From positions 1,449,142 through 1,513,141 of the forward strand of contig VYZI01000057.1 of the NCBI GenBank assembly GCA_013397695.1: a stretch of 64,000 bases of DNA, read 5' to 3'. Shown here piece after piece: positions 23,727 through 38,590 of the stretch. Within the stretch, counting starts at the first letter, position 1. Each line of letters begins with the position of its first letter. The position numbers and the translations under genes are program-made. The stretch comes from Centropus unirufus (taxonomy: Eukaryota; Chordata; Aves; Cuculiformes; Centropidae). The notes beneath the pieces were generated by a model. That model made no database searches. It saw only the letters and a program-made list of their open reading frames with translations, and was not told the DNA's origin.

Positions 23727-26700
23727 TACTGAGTTATAGCATATAGAGACTTTGTGACAAGATCTGGACAGAATAAACTATGTCACTCACAGCTTTTCTG
23801 TCATACAAACTTAGGTGCACAAAGTGGCCATCAAAGAAGGATTTAACTCATACAGGTAAAAGAATAAAAGAAGTATGCTCAAAACACAAAAATTACAACT
23901 GATGGATGGACACAATCAAGAAATGTTTCTTAACTTCACCACCTCCAAATGAATTTCTGCTGCCATAGGAATTTCACTGCAGTGCACTATAGTCCAATAT
24001 ACTGATTATGTTGAGACAGAGTAATGTACAATTTAGCATAACACATGCCTTAATTAAAGTTATTTTGCAAAAAGATTGTAGGACCTGGTGCATAGAAAGT
24101 ATAGCCTAACAATGAAGTATTCACAGAAGTGCATCTGATTCCCCTGTGAAAGTGGGGAAAGGGATGACAAGTACATAAGTAAGGTGTGCACCAAAAAAAA
24201 AAAAGGGAGAAAATGGAAGACGCATTATCTATGAGACTACTAGGATTGTACTCTATTATAAAATATTTATTCACTATTTCCACACATAATCTTTACTGCG
24301 ATTGATCTTTATTTTGTAGTTATTCACTACTGGTTTCATCCTTCCAATTTTTTTATCCATTATCACTTCTGACAGTTTGCTCCCCTGTGTTTGCTTAATC
24401 ACTGTTTTATTTCATCCCTCTTATGCTTTTCCTTTTTCCCATCTCACTAAAAGTTACTTTGGCTTCTTGGAAAGGACTTTTAAAAATTTCATTTAAACTA
24501 GTGTTGGAAGTCAAATCCAGATCATCTCAGCTTTCAAAAGCAGGACTTAGCTTCATATCTTACTTTTCATCTTTTTATTCTGAGTAGTAAATTCAACAGA
24601 AAAAGGGACTGAAGATGAAGACCTTCTGCCAGCTCCCATCCCTAAAGACATTGTCTGCTTTCATATTTGTTTCTTTCCTAATCTGGGAAAAAAAATCTTA
24701 TGCATTTAATGCATTTATGCATTTTCCCTGGCATAAATGATGTTTTTTTTTTCCCAAACGCTATGCTTGTCTACTCTTCTGCCAGCCCTCTCACTACACC
24801 ATGCCCCACAATGCCTACCTGGAGCCAAAGGTCACCAAACTGCCTCTGGTACACCTACCTCTGTGCAAGTAACCTAGACAATAACTCTCAAGATGTAGTG
24901 CATTGAGATGTCCAGGAAAGCATAGCTCAGTATTGCTTACTGTTCTGGCTTTTTTTCCCTTCAGCCTGACTGCATTTTCTGAACCATCCACATATGCAAA
25001 CACATGCCTCCTGTGTGGGAGCTGTATTAGATTGTCATGTAAAGTCACAAATACATTTTGCACCTTTAGGAAGCTATACCTTAGGTACTTTCAGAAAAAG
25101 TTCTGTACTTTTCAATCAAGGTGTTAATTCTTTAAAATGGGGAATTTCATTTTTTTTGACTTTTCCTAACAACAGGGGCTCTTTTAGAAAAATGGCTTTG
25201 AGCATACCTGCTGGCCTATTCATTGTCAAATAGGCCAAATCTCATTCAATTTCTGATGGCTTAACATTCATATGAATAATTCATTAATTGCCACTGCTAC
25301 TAACATGATATTGTGAGAATATCAGCTGTATTCTAGCTCCCTTTCAATAAAACTGAGCAGCTGAAAAAGAGGAGGATAAACTGAAATAACCAAAATGGAT
25401 GTCTAGCTAAATTTGTTCTCAGACAATTGTTCATTCAGGACACTGTGAATTTGTTTGGAGTTATGCTGACCTTTGATTGAGCTACATTTCATTAACTCAG
25501 AATACATTTCAGAAATTCACCAGCAAGTGACTTGAACTTAAAAGTAACTTGTCAAGCACAAAGTTCAAACTTCAGCTGCGTGTGGGGAAGCAGTCCAAGA
25601 CAGAGACGTTTGCTACTTGCGAAAGACAAAATAAACTTTTTCTAGAAGTGTAGAAAGTAGGGTACTAATCCAAGTCAGATTAAAACACTGAATCCCATGT
25701 ACACAGGCATGACTATAGTTCACTTCGGAATAAAACACAAATAATTATTTTTTATCTTATTTGTGCAAATAATTCCCATTGACTTTAGAGGAGCCAGGAT
25801 TCATTGCCAAACAAAACCAGAGATTTACAGCTTGAGGACATACTGTATTCTGTCATATTCGCAAAGAGATTTTGATTTGTATCTGCAGTGATGTAGTCTG
25901 TAATAATTGAATTTATCTAGGGAAGGAATTAGTAGATGGATGCAGATGATGGGAATTGTTCAGCATTCACTATTTGAAGGACTGCTTTGGGCAAATTAGT
26001 AGCAATCATTTATCATTTTCAGACTACAGAATGTTTCATTTCATAAGTATAATGCAGTCTAACCCAGGTGCTGCAATTTGCTATCATCTCAAATTCTACT
26101 GTGATTTTTAGAATGAGTCCTTTTCAACCTGAAGGCATAAGAAAAATTAAACTGGGAGATGAGAAGGGGTGCTATCTTGAAAGACAAGGGAGATGTGAAG
26201 CATTAACAGAACAAATTAACAAACTAATATTAACTTCTCAAATCTCAAAGAAAAAGAAACCTATTCTAAGTAAAAGGTATTACTTAACATAAGCTTTCTT
26301 GTTTCCCTGCTTCAATACCCTATAGTTAGAAACTGGTAGAATTAACAATAACTAATCATTCATAGTCAATAATAGATTCTTTACTTTTAATATAAATGTA
26401 TTTACTTACTAGAAGAAACTGGAAAAAGATGGAAAGGGAAATATGAAAGAGATGATCACTAAAATAAAGTTGAGGGGAGAAATCCCTCCTGCACTTACTT
26501 TAAAGATAAGAATTGTACATTTTCGTCACATAGATGAAGCGTAAATCCCCACTTTTTCCTATCCAGTAGATATAAACCCCAATGAACACTGTGCTCCCAC
26601 ATGTTACTATGGCCTTAATTTCCATGACAGAGTTCTGTTGATATGTTCAAACTACAACTTGAAATTTTTATTCTGTTTGACAAAATTAGTGGCCTTAACA

Positions 26701-28642
26701 GCAGTTACTTGGAAAATAGCTCTAAAATGAACAGGACTTAAATGAAATTCCAGTCAGTGCCTTTGTTGACCAAGTTTTTCCAAGAACAAGCTTTTCTAAA
26801 TTGAGTAACAACAAATAGATGAATTAAAAGTCTAATTTCGAAAGGACATAAAGCAAGTATTAATGCTTTTAGTAGTTTTACTTAATTTCCTGTGTCACGG
26901 AATCCCAGAAGGACCCCAATCCATTGATTGATTTTATTCCAGTTAAAGCACCATAATTGTACTATTGAATAAAGATAGGAACCAAGCTATAATTAGCAAT
27001 ACGTAAAAGCTCTATAAATTTATCCGATAGCAATATATATGAAGTAATAATATGCTAATTACAGCTATTTTAAAAACAGCATATCCTCCTGAATAACCCT
27101 TACTTATGCATGGTAAGAGCTGCAAAAGAAACTACAAGAAAGTAAGCTTCCTAAATAATGCTCTGTCAGCTAGTAGGGTAGCAGCAAAGTCTGTGGATAT
27201 CCAAAGATTAGAAGAGGTTAGAAATAATTATCACTTTGCACTTCTGGCATCTGCACTAATCAACTTCTCTTCAGGCTTTTGGTTAGTAGGTTGATTTTCT
27301 GTCAGTGTTTGTCTACCTGTCTCCCTGTCTGAGTCATTAACATTTGTGGATAAGGGAGAAATGGTATTTTACCTTCCTGATATCTGACATCTGGGAGAAA
27401 ATATTATCAGTCATGGGAATTGCTAGTGAAAAATATTGTTTCTGGCCCATGAGTTCAAGTAAATATTTGATTCTTCCTTTTATTCATGCAATTTACAAAC
27501 TCTTCACCTCACATCTTTGCCAAATAAAATCAAACCTTGATTTGCAGCACGGTTCACAGTTGGCTTTGTCTAGAATGCACTGATTAGCCATGCAAACTCT
27601 ACAGTTTTAAGAGAATAAAGGAAGTTTTATGCTCTGAATTCTATTAATTGCATCTTCCCCATACATTGCCTTCAATGCACATTCTACGTAAAATGAGAAT
27701 AAATCAGCAAAATGGCATGTTAGTAGATTTCAACAAAGCACGACTCTGACCAATCATCCTTTTCACTAGTTGTGCATGTAGTTGTCACCAATTGTGCTTT
27801 AAAATTGTCAACAAAACCAAATGGCTTCTGTGTGCCCCAAGGGGCAGAGCATGAGGACTGCAGTAAGGCCATGAGCTGAACTTCAAATGTCTTTCTTCTG
27901 GTTTTTTATTATTAATATAGAATCCTATTAGCAAAACTAACATCTTTTCTGTATTTTTGAAAGTTGCTAAATATTCATGCTATAATGACTTGAAAGGACA
28001 CATGTTGCATCTTAACTAAAATAGCTGTGGATGAAAAAAGAAGAATAAAGTGGGAAAAATGGGAAGAAGAAGAAATAACAAAAAAAAGTCCAAGACACTA
28101 ACTTGAGTTTATTTTGCTAGACAGCATCCACGGATTATTTTGTTAACAGAAAATGATACTGAATTAAACTAACACGAGTAAAGACCAACCACTGCCATCA
28201 CGATGATGTTTTGATGAACATACAATTGAGATACAAAAATGCCACCTTACTTTGTATTTTTCTCTGAATTTATACGTCCTATTTGTTTGGGAGGTTTGTT
28301 TTTTTTTTGTTTTGTAGATATTATCACAGGAAGTTCTCTAGTGTACTAGGAACTGCAACAGACTGGACACCCAGACAGATAATAGCTTTTAAAGATCCAT
28401 AAAATAATTGGAGGGGTACAAAACTACTCTGTGGTACTCAGAAGCTCTGGCGATTTCAATTTCCACGTGACAGAGACTTTTGCTTTCTTCATGCAATGTC
28501 AGCAATACAAATCACAGAAACCATTCTTGCTTTGCTCATTATAAGCCTATGATCAGGACCTCAAACACTGAACTAACAGTGAAAAACACGAGTAAATAGT
28601 AGGGAGAAGGAAGTAGGTCAATATAACCTCTACAGTTTGGCA

Positions 28643-28682
28643 GCTCTGTGTTTGGGTGTCAACTTTGTGTTTGGGTGTTGAT
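28643..28682. repeat. Short tandem duplication
   Basis: tgtgtttgggtgtcaactt is followed directly by tgtgtttgggtgttgatg: two near-identical copies of about 19 bp. Confidence 0.75.
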
Positions 28683-29369
28683 GCAAAGAGGCCTATACGT
28701 CTCACATTCATTTCTTTTTCTTTACTGATTTATTTTTTTTCCACTCCAACAACCTCTGCTCAAGCCGTCAAAGTTTATGACTTATTATACTGGTCTCATG
28801 TCACAAAATACCTCGTTATACTGGTAGACGTTATATGTTCAGCTTTAAACCAACAATTTTACAGTGGCTGACTAATGCAAGGTGGCTACTCAGGGGAAGA
28901 AACTGACTGGAGACAAGGTAGGAGGCGACAGTAGATATTTTACTGAACTGACCCACCCTAAGCTGACCTTGAATATTTTCTGAGAGCAGCAATTTGTGTC
29001 AGACTGCACTCAATTAGGCAAAACAATCGGAAGGCAGCTGTATCTTATGAATCATTTAGAGTTTTAGCTAGGTAACTTTAGCTAACATGGCACTTGAAGT
29101 TGCCCTTTATCAGTTCATGTGGTTGTGTTATCTAATTTAGTAAGTGTCTGTGGAAGAAACAGCTTTTCATGTGCCTGATTCACTCTGAAATTATCTGTAC
29201 TGATAAATTTATTTTGCGGAAATTGCTCCAGTTACTTTAGTATCGACAAGCTGAAATTAGACACTCAAACACCAACTAAATTCTTGGTAAAACGGTGTAC
29301 GTAATGAAAAGATGAAGCAGAGGAAGAAAATTCATTCATGCTAGTGCAAAAGGATGAGGATCCGCTTAC

Positions 29370-29471
29370 CAGCACAGTCACCACACGCAGAACCACTCCT
29401 CGCATGTTATTCTCCAACTTTCTATCTGTTAGTGACCCATTCAGACCAGTGACAGGATTCCAGCAGCCGAG
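29370..29471 (-). CDS. GRID2: GRID2 internal exon: end of the linker after the amino-terminal domain and first strand of S1 (residues about 416-449)
   Basis: GRID2 encodes GluD2, a postsynaptic receptor of cerebellar Purkinje cells that binds cerebellin-1 and D-serine or glycine. Read on the minus strand, this exon is 102 bp, exactly 34 codons in phase 0. It starts LGCWNPVTGLNGS and ends RGVVLRVVTVL, matching the stretch of GluD2 where the linker leads into S1 of the ligand-binding domain. The acceptor is a pyrimidine-rich tract ending in ttctctttcag, and the donor is CTG|gtaagc. NGS in GLNGS is a potential N-glycosylation sequon. Relative to remembered mammalian GluD2 I see one change, K to R in LTDRKLE. 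It joins in frame to the exon at 16875-17072. The previous exon, which should end in VRK, was not found in the 34.5 kb upstream. Confidence 0.96.
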
Positions 29472-32400
29472 CTGAAAGAGAAAACAGAAATCATTTCCCC
29501 ATGATCCATAAAACTTTGCCAGTCATTCATTTCAGGTGGCTTTAAGCAGGAACGTATGAATACCTTCTGGAATCAATGGGATGGAAAGTCAGGGAAGGAC
29601 TTGCATACAGATTTACCTTTAAATTGCAAATGATGCAATTAGGGATATCAGTTTGTGCTTTTAAGTACCAGTGCGCAATGCATGAGAGCGTCCAGGCTTT
29701 AGGCGTATATGTATTGATTTAGGAAAGCTCAAGGAGGACTTCTATATTAATGAAAAACATTTAAAAAACAGTATGGCCCTAACAATATTTCTACCTTACT
29801 TTCTGTAGAACCCTATTTGGAGAAGTAATAGCTACCGTAATTTTAGCACGCTGTCTGCTCCAGCCCATCTTTCCTTGTAGAACTCTGATGAAAGGAACTA
29901 CACTACTTTTAATTAAAGCTTATACTACTAATTGATAATGAAACAGCAACGTTTTGCAGCCAGGTTAAAAAATCACATTTAAAACTGATTGAGGAAAAGA
30001 CCATTGGATAGCACTCCAACACTTTGAGTTAAATAACCCACTTGCTGAAATGTGTTACCTGTAATAATGCAAAGAAATGTAGTGACCGTATTTGAAGTGC
30101 ATGCACTGTACTGTATGTGACAAACCACTGCTATCTTATAAAGCAAAGTATTTGATAGTTTACATTTTCTATACTATATTGAAAATTGCATTAAGTTCAG
30201 AATACAAGTACATTTACTTTATGCAGCAATTGTCAGTCTTAGTCACAGAAAGAAACTAATTAGAACTTAGATCTAATTAGCATATCCAAATGCTTTGGAA
30301 GTATAATTACCACAGAAACCATACTGCTTTTGCCAGATTTTAAACCCTAGGACGTTACTGAAGAACTTTTTTATCTTTTTGATGTTAAAGATGATTTCTA
30401 ATTGTGTGCAGTAATGTTTACATATATATACAATTAACTTTTTAGTGCAACTTATTCTATCTTTTTAATGAAAAAAAAGGCAGCATAACTAATTCCTGGA
30501 AATGTAGCATAGTAGGAATTTTCCTTTAAAAAGACATATTTTATTTTCAGATATTCATTTAATTTTCAATTCAAGTTTTCCTTCATACAGGAAATCCTTC
30601 ACAGCAAAGATAAATGTGCAATGCCTTGCCAATTAAGTTAAAATTGATTCTGAGTGTGAGCTGCTTACTTTTATTAGGTGAAAACCAATCACCATTTATT
30701 GATGCCGATTTGAGCTTGTCATTGGAGCAGGGAGCAAGTATAACTACTGCTGAAACAGCAAGAAGGGGGCTGTAAGAAGCTACGTTTTCAGTTCTACCTC
30801 TCACTTAAACGCTTCTGCAAAACAGTTGCTTCTGTATTTATTTCCTTTTCCTTTGTTCTGTATGTGATAGCTGAAATGAGAGAATAGATCAGGCAATAAC
30901 AGAAACTCACATTAATTCTGGTTGATTTGTATAGAACGATATGGGTTATTGGAATTCTCCATTAAGCACTGTACTTATCATTTTCATACCATATGAATTT
31001 TGTCATTTATAGTGATTTGTGCTTCAGCTGCAATTTCGATTATTTATCCTAATGACAGTATTCACTGTGCTACATTCAGATATAAAATGAGGAAGATGGA
31101 GACGTCGTCAGTGTTCTGTTTCCTATGAGATCCAACTTACAATCTCTCTCCGAGCATCCTACCTGAGCTTGTTATCCACTCTATCATCATTATAAGAATG
31201 GGTTTTCTCTCCTGATTTTTTAGCAGAGCCAAAAAATGACCTCCATCTTCACTAGACACTTTTGTCCGCATGATGGCAGGTCTGTAATTCGTATATCAAT
31301 ATTAAAACAGGAAAAATCTATTTCAGGCATGCCTGCCTGTTTTTTTTCCAAACACTGATTTATAAGGAACTTGAAACACTAAAATCTATAGTGCCTTTAC
31401 AATAGAACTTATGACCGGATTTTGTCACCTGCTTCTTATGAAATCAGTGAACTGATGAATGCATGAGAGCTTTCACTTTTTTCTGTCAGAGTAAAATGCA
31501 TATTAAAATTGTCTTAGTTAACTGAGAAAAATACGTTGGCCTGCTGCGATCACATCTGAAGAAAGTCACAGAAAATAAGTAAAAACAGAGTACTAATAAG
31601 AATGCATTACTTAAGTGTTTGCCACTACAGCAGAGTGCAGTGTTCTATTTCTTCAACAGAAAATATTACAGGAACTGGTTTATCCAGCACTGCAATGCAA
31701 CCATCTCTGAACTCAGACTGGGTCACAGAAACACTACAAAACAGTCAAGAACAGAAGAGCTTCAAGGGAAATCTGAAAGTTAAAACACTATTACATCTGT
31801 AACTGAAAGCAAGCAAGACACTAGGATTACTATCACTCCCCTTTCCTTTATTTCCTGGCATTTAGGGTTAGGAGCTCGAGGTGGGGGAGGAGGGAGAAAA
31901 GAAGAACAAGATATTTTTTTTTTTTACTACAGACACCCTGACAAAATATTTCCAATGGGAATGCCCACCACAGAGCACTGTTGAGAGCTACTGCATTAGC
32001 AGCTCCTAAGAGAGCACATCACTTACAGAAATACCAGCTTCCTTGCCTACAGTACTCATGTTCTTCAGAAACTCCCTTCCGAAATTTCACCCAGGTCCAA
32101 CCTGCTGTAGGAACTGACTTTTGCCAAGGCATGACTTCAACAGCAGACATGTGCTTTAATAATTCCCTTTTCCATTCCAAAGCATAAGAAAGTCACACAA
32201 CTGGAAAAGACACCACAAAGTGGTCATGAAACAGCACTCACCTAGAAGAATCTTAACTCCTAGAGGTGCTGAAAAGTCTCAAAATGGGATACACAACCAA
32301 AAATAACATAGACAAGGAGGTTTTTTTATGATGTGTGAGTTCAGCACTTACTAGGACACCAGTTTAGGCAAAATTCAGGCAGAACATAAAAACAATTTTT

Positions 32401-35400
32401 CACAGAGTATTCCTGATGCCTCTTGTCGGGTGTTGTTTAACATGTCCAAAGGTGACTGGGAAATCAGAGACTAAACCCTAAAGATGAAAGGCTATGTTTT
32501 ACATAAGTAACACCAGAAATGATATGTTTCAGTTGTCACTCTGATGCTGTTACTTACACAAAATGTAGACACTCTGTCACCTGGTTAAAGAAGGCTTCCA
32601 AACTCAGCTCTCTAGGCAGCATCCAATAATTGTTCAACTATGTCTGCAAAAAGTCTGATGGCTTGGGGCTAACTGAGGGCCTTTGTAGTCCTGGCCTTCA
32701 TTAAAGAAACAAGGATCAGTTTTGTTCTTCACAGTAATTTCCTAACAGGACTGGTTAGCAGGAAAGCTCTCTGTGTTTAATTTCTCCCTTCACTGCTGCT
32801 TAGGTAATAGTCAGGAAATAATAAGTTGTTAAAATCAATAGAAAATACTGTGTTCAACCAATTGGATAATGTATAGCAGCACTTGTTTCTCCTACATTCT
32901 GTGTGGTGAAACCTATATAGTTCTGTGCATTCAGTTAATTATTTTGTACAGTATGTTTTATTGCTTTAATTTGTCTCTGGACTAGAAGAAATGACCTGCC
33001 TCTGGTCTCAACTTGTTGTTCTCAAGCTCTGTTAGGAGAAGGTGACTACCTAAGCTTAATTTTATATCCAGTGGCTTAAGGATTATAATTGCGGCAGTCA
33101 AGGGGCTCTATTTGTTTTATTAACTGATCAAAGACACAAGTGCAAGTGACCTAAATAAGAATTTCTTTCCTCAAAGGCAAAGCACTTGGCAGAATAACGC
33201 GGCACACATATAAGAAATTGTTCTGCTTTAGGGACTGACCAAATTCCCTTTTCTTATTGAGTTGAATCAAAGAAGCTAATGGAAAGTTACCTGCTGGTAA
33301 CCTGCCATTTGTTTGCATACCAACTGTTGGTTCAATATTTTCTCAAGGACTCATTTACCTCGATTGATTCCAGAAGTATTTTGGTATACATTGGGTACTT
33401 TAGCTCACTATCAAATGTTGAATATGTGGGGAAAAAAGCGTAGGTTGCACAGTTGTTTTGACATGTGTGCTCCACTCACAAAACTCATGCTTAGCTCTCA
33501 GGCCAAGCTTTCAGAGGATCTCTAATGGTATTATTTCTGGAAAGTATAGTAAATACCACATCTCAACAATAATGAACCAACTCCCTAAGCCAGTGGTGTC
33601 ATTCAAATGGTCCCTTTATATCTACTTTCTTCTTCATTTTAAATTTAGTGGGTTTAAGCTATCATTTCCCATTTATAAGTGTTTTTCTTTTATCTTTGGA
33701 AAGCATCCTTTCTTCCTTCTCTGTGAATTCAGTTCTCCCAGCAGTTCCCTAACCTGTGGTTATCCTGCTCTTTCCTATATTGCAATGCCTCTTGCCATTT
33801 CTCTGTGTACTTTCAGCACATTTTCTTTTCTCTTTTCTTTCTTTCCTCTTGATCTTTCCTGCTATTTCCTGTGCCTTTGTCCTGTCTTGCCCTTTCTGTT
33901 TAGGATTTGGGTTGATAAAGGGACCTCACTTGTCACTTCACCCAACTTTGATGAATCTTTCAAATCACTTTGGTTCCTTTCTCCTTTGTCTTTAGCCCTT
34001 GAATATCTTTTTGTCTCAAGCAGCCCTCCCAGGAAACTTCCAACTCAGCCCTCTCCTCTTGTGTTATGAAGGAGACAGGACTTGAAATGCATTACTGTAT
34101 AGCTCTCCTTCTCTTGCTTTCACCTTTCATATTTCTTCACTCCCTTCCCCTGAAATTCTTACACAGTTCTGAAGAAAAGACTCAGATAAGGACATTAATG
34201 AGCCACTTGATTTTCACCTTGCCACAGCCACTCCATATTTCAATTCAAGTCAAGCACTCAGAAAAGCCTGTTCCTCGACCCAATACAGACATCAGCCTTT
34301 GCTGTATGGTGACTTCAACTTCACAGTGGATCATAACGTTATGCAGGAAAGCTCCCCTGGAAATCCCAGTGGTGTTCAGGGATCAAGTGGTAGTAATCAT
34401 TCACAGGGCAAGTGTCCATCCTTCTTCAACTGTCCTATAGCACAACCCAGAGCACAGAGAAAGCCCATGCATGCAGCATACCGGCAAGCACTTGCTTTGC
34501 TTGACTGACAAAATGATCCTTAAGAGGAGGCAGGTTTTATTCTCCTTTTCCTTAAAATGAGGTAAGAACATAACAGCTGACAAGAGTATATTGCTGGTGC
34601 CTGGAGTTTTGGGTCAACAGCTACAGGGGCCAGTAACCATCTGAGACGAGTAATATACTCGCCTTTCAGACTTTACGATCCAGCCTGACTTTGCCCTATG
34701 TCACCCAGAATACACTGTGAATAGGAAGCTGGAAAAAAAATAGCTTTTATTGAAGACAGATAGTAGTCATTCAGTCTAACACCTACTTTTACATGATTTT
34801 GTTTTACCAGTAATTATTACTATCAAGAGTCCATGTTATCACTTGTTATCACCTTGCTATAGTTTATCAAGCGGCATAAATAAATTAACTTAAAATGACA
34901 TACTCTCCCTCTTTCCCAAAAGCACATATACACACTCTTTCTTTTCTCTTCAAAATGCAAAGCCTCATTTAGGCTATCAAAGTTCTTCATACTACCAGAT
35001 TAAAAACTCATGAATATCACTTTCATTTTACACTGAAAGCTTGCTCACTGATGAGTGAATTATTCCAGGGAAATTGATAGTGCCAAGTAAGTTCAGGTTT
35101 GTGTGCCATTTAAATACAGTCACTTGGATTTTTAATTGCAAATCCTCATCTCCTTTCTCATTAAGCATATTAAATGTTTAAAAGGATGTCTTTTATCTAA
35201 ATCATGTAAGGTCAAAGTCTGAAAAGAAAAATCAGGTTTTACAATTGAACTTGGTCCATTTCATGCTGGGAGACCACTGCATCTTTATGAAATCAAAGAG
35301 AAAAATATTCAATTACTACTTCAACTTGTATTAGATCATGATACATAAGATTTTTGGTATCATAGTAAAACCTTTGATCAAACCGGATCATCAACACACA

Positions 35401-36282
35401 ATGAAAATACTGCTTTCCACTGGGTTGCATGAAGCTCCCTCTCTACAGGTAACAACAAAATATGTGTGGTACATTTCAGCTTCTCATCAGTTCCCTGGGT
35501 ATATAAGAACATTTTTCATAGACGCCAAGCTTTCCCTTCAGCTTAGTAAGGTGCTTTTTGGTGATCTGTTTTTTCAGAAAGGATTTGATGAAGTAGAATA
35601 TAAAAAAAAAAGTTTGCGCTGCTGCAGGGCTCAAAAATTCTGAGGGCAGTGTTGCAGAAATAAATCAAAATTGTAATAGCATAGAAAAAACCCAGCACTT
35701 CTTCACTTGGAGAGAAGTGGGTTTACAGAGCAGGATTCTGAACAAACCCAGTCCGATAAACCAGGTAAGTGAATTATTCAGAGTAAAATAAATTGGCCTA
35801 AAGGTGGAATGTCCTTCTGCAGCAGACTTCTGCCAGCGGTGAGTTACCTGGGTACCTCCACACTGCTTTGGAGTCAGCTACGTGAACAGGAATGCTGAGA
35901 AGCATCTTGGCATTTTTTTGTGCATGCATAAAAAATTTCCCCTTGAATACAGACCTAGAATTAGCAGTCCAGGAGTCAGCTCTGGAAGTATATCTACACG
36001 AAGAATTTTATGTTGGCTTCAACTTTCTCGAAGATGGGAAGAAGCATTTTGTCACTGATATATTTCAAAATATTATTCCAGTATAACCCAGCAGTCATAG
36101 GGTGCATGGCTAGAGCTTCACCAGTTTTCAGTGGTTTTTCAGTGGACCAGTTATTGCAAGTGATTTACCGGATCATATATCTTTGAGAATTTGGTAGTAA
36201 AGACAATAAAGTGTGGGATGTTTTTTTCCCTTCCTCAGAACAGAGGAGCTTTCTTAGGAATCAGAACTGACAACGATGAAAT

Positions 36283-36296
36283 AAAAAAAAAAAAAA
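36283..36296. repeat. A14 homopolymer
   Basis: Fourteen consecutive A residues. No retrotransposon body is recognisable next to it. Confidence 0.85.
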
Positions 36297-38572
36297 TTAG
36301 CATTGCATTGAACAAGCAGAATATCAGTACAAAGCAACAGCTGAGAAAAAGCATCAGCTTCTTCTGAAGGCTTTGGGGAGTGGAGAACAGAAGGATCAAG
36401 AGTGAATTTGAAGAGGTGGTTGTGCCAACAACCTAGATTACAAAAGGGAACTTCACACTAAATGCAACTGCAATGAGAGCAGATGTGTTCACCTAAACTC
36501 CTAAAGATAACTCGGGGGCCAGGAGGACCAAGCACTGAGAAATTTTTGAGGAAAATATCATGGGTAACTTCCTCTATGGGGCGCAGTTAATCCTTCCTAA
36601 GATAATTGCTTCCAGGTGATCTAGCCTTAGTTTCAAAGCACAGACCCTTTTAGAATCAATAAACAGTTACTGAAATTATTTCTATGCTGTAGACCCTGAC
36701 AGAACTCCTGCACTGATAACCAAATATTATACTGATAATGATCAAAAGCAATTTCCTCTCTAAGCACCAGCACTATAAACTCACCTTCAGCACAGACAAT
36801 ACATTAAGCTTCTCTCGTTTCTGCATACCACAGGGTGTCTGCTACATTATAGCCGAAAGTTTGTCCCTAAGACAGACCTATTTTACCGTAGCCTTCTGAT
36901 GATGCCCTCAATGACACCTCAGAGGCATCACCACCTGCCTACCAGGGAACGAGAAATTCTGATTGCACGGTGGGTTTTGCTGGTCGTGATGCTGTACAGT
37001 AATCACAGCTGAAAGTCAGATGGTACAAAACCTGTTTAAAGTGTTTACATTACAGTTGTGCAAATTACACAACAAATATGCTTTAAGGCAAGTTTGGAGC
37101 CCACTTTATTTACTACCAATGAGTGCTCTCCAGAAGCATATCTAAACCCTAGCAGGTTCTGTTAGTAGCCAGTTAAATGGAACCATTTGTGCATCTGTAC
37201 TAAAGAAACAGAAGCGTGAGCAAGCAGAAATTTCATATCCTGTCTTATGTACTGGAAAAAAAGGTTGCCTTTTAAAGAAGGGCTCAGTGAGTAGTAAAAC
37301 ATTTGGTAAAAAAAGTAAAACATTTCTATATGCCTATTATTTACTACTGAAAAATTTAGAAAGCACAATAAAATAGTATTACAGAAGCAGGCTATGACTT
37401 TCTGATGTATAAAAACCTAGTCTGACCATTACACACAAGGTTTCTAAGACCTATTTGAAAAGTATCAACAACAACAACAAATCTCTTCTTTACCATCAGT
37501 TGAACAAAACTGGAAGGTTAAAAATTTTTTGCTAAGAAAAAGCTGAGTTTTGCCTACCAAGACAAAATATTTATAGCAGATTGCTCTGGAGAACCTGGTT
37601 GGCTGATGATGTGAGTGATTTTATGAAGTCATTGCTCCATACAGTGCAAGTATTTGCTATTATGATGGTAAATAAGTTTGTCAGAATAATCTACATATAA
37701 TAAGCATTAAAATGGCAGAGTATATATAGTGAAAAACCCGAAAGCTTAAATAAAATATTTTTGTGGAAAGTCATGAACCATTAGTTTAAAAGATGAATTG
37801 ACACTTCTAATAAGCTCTCCCTAGAATAGGTGAATCTGTAAAATACATTTTTATTGCAAATGAAACTCACTGATTTAATTACACTGGAATTTGCCACAAA
37901 AATAAACTAGGACTGTGTCTTGGTAATTAAAAATATAGAAACATATTATAAATTTGTCTGGCAAAGGATGAGAATATATTTGCTAGTATGCTACATTCCC
38001 TAAATATATCCTGTTTAGCATATGTAATACTGAAATTGAATAAAGAAACTAAGAGTTTAAAACCACTGAAAAGTTTTGTACTTAGTTTAATATTGCAAAG
38101 ATCCTTCTAAGAACATATTGTGGCACATATGGCAGTGGTTATTTAACCAGCTAAGTAGTTATACTCTGCTCATCCCTACAGTGTTTCTAGGAATTAATTT
38201 TAAGAGATAATATCAAGTTTAAATCCATATTTCCATTTTAAAAGACCGACTACTACTAAGAAGAGAGAAATGTCTATTTTAGGATTATATTAACAAATCC
38301 GTAATTGTGCTCACACTACCTTCTTGAGCACATTATAGCTACTACAGTTGCCCTTGAGCCACACTACAGCGGCTATATTTGTGCCGATTGCTTGCTGCTT
38401 CCCATTTTCTAATGCACCCACTTGATATGACTGTAAACAATCCGAGAATGTTACTGTACACATTCATAACCTGTGTAATGGAGCTTTTTCTGTAAATATA
38501 AGTATCAGTAGAGATACAGCCAAAACCAAGTATTTCGTCCTCATCTTTTCCCAAGTTTCAGTTATGCTGCCT

Positions 38573-38590
38573 GCCTGATAGCTATCAGGC
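38573..38590. repeat. 18-bp perfect palindrome
   Basis: gcctgatagctatcaggc equals its own reverse complement. Confidence 0.85.

Larger units (their letters stand above)
17073..29369 (-). other. GRID2: GRID2 complete intron, 12,297 bp
   Basis: Bounded by donor gtaagc (29369-29364) and acceptor ttctgtttag (17082-17073). Mostly AT-rich unique sequence without recognised transposons. Contents noted are a GC-richer stretch with a hairpin at 17330-17470, a ctgtaac-type degenerate repeat at 17768-17820, a 12-bp-arm inverted repeat at 23701-23726, an A12 run at 24193-24204, a purine-rich stretch at about 28030-28088, and a tandem repeat at 28643-28682. Open frames up to 126 codons (22301-22681, minus) match nothing I know. 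Confidence 0.88.

Noticed and set aside
9882..29471. GRID1 (GluD1) as the identity of the exons
   Set aside because: The linker and M1-M2 text (LNWLNPPRLQMGS, VAPDHKYGSPQ) matches GluD2 and differs clearly from remembered GluD1 at the same positions.
34290..34330. YGDFNFTVDH in a plus-strand frame, resembling the LINE endonuclease GDFN motif
   Set aside because: The surrounding residues do not follow CR1 endonuclease, and nothing else of the element is nearby.
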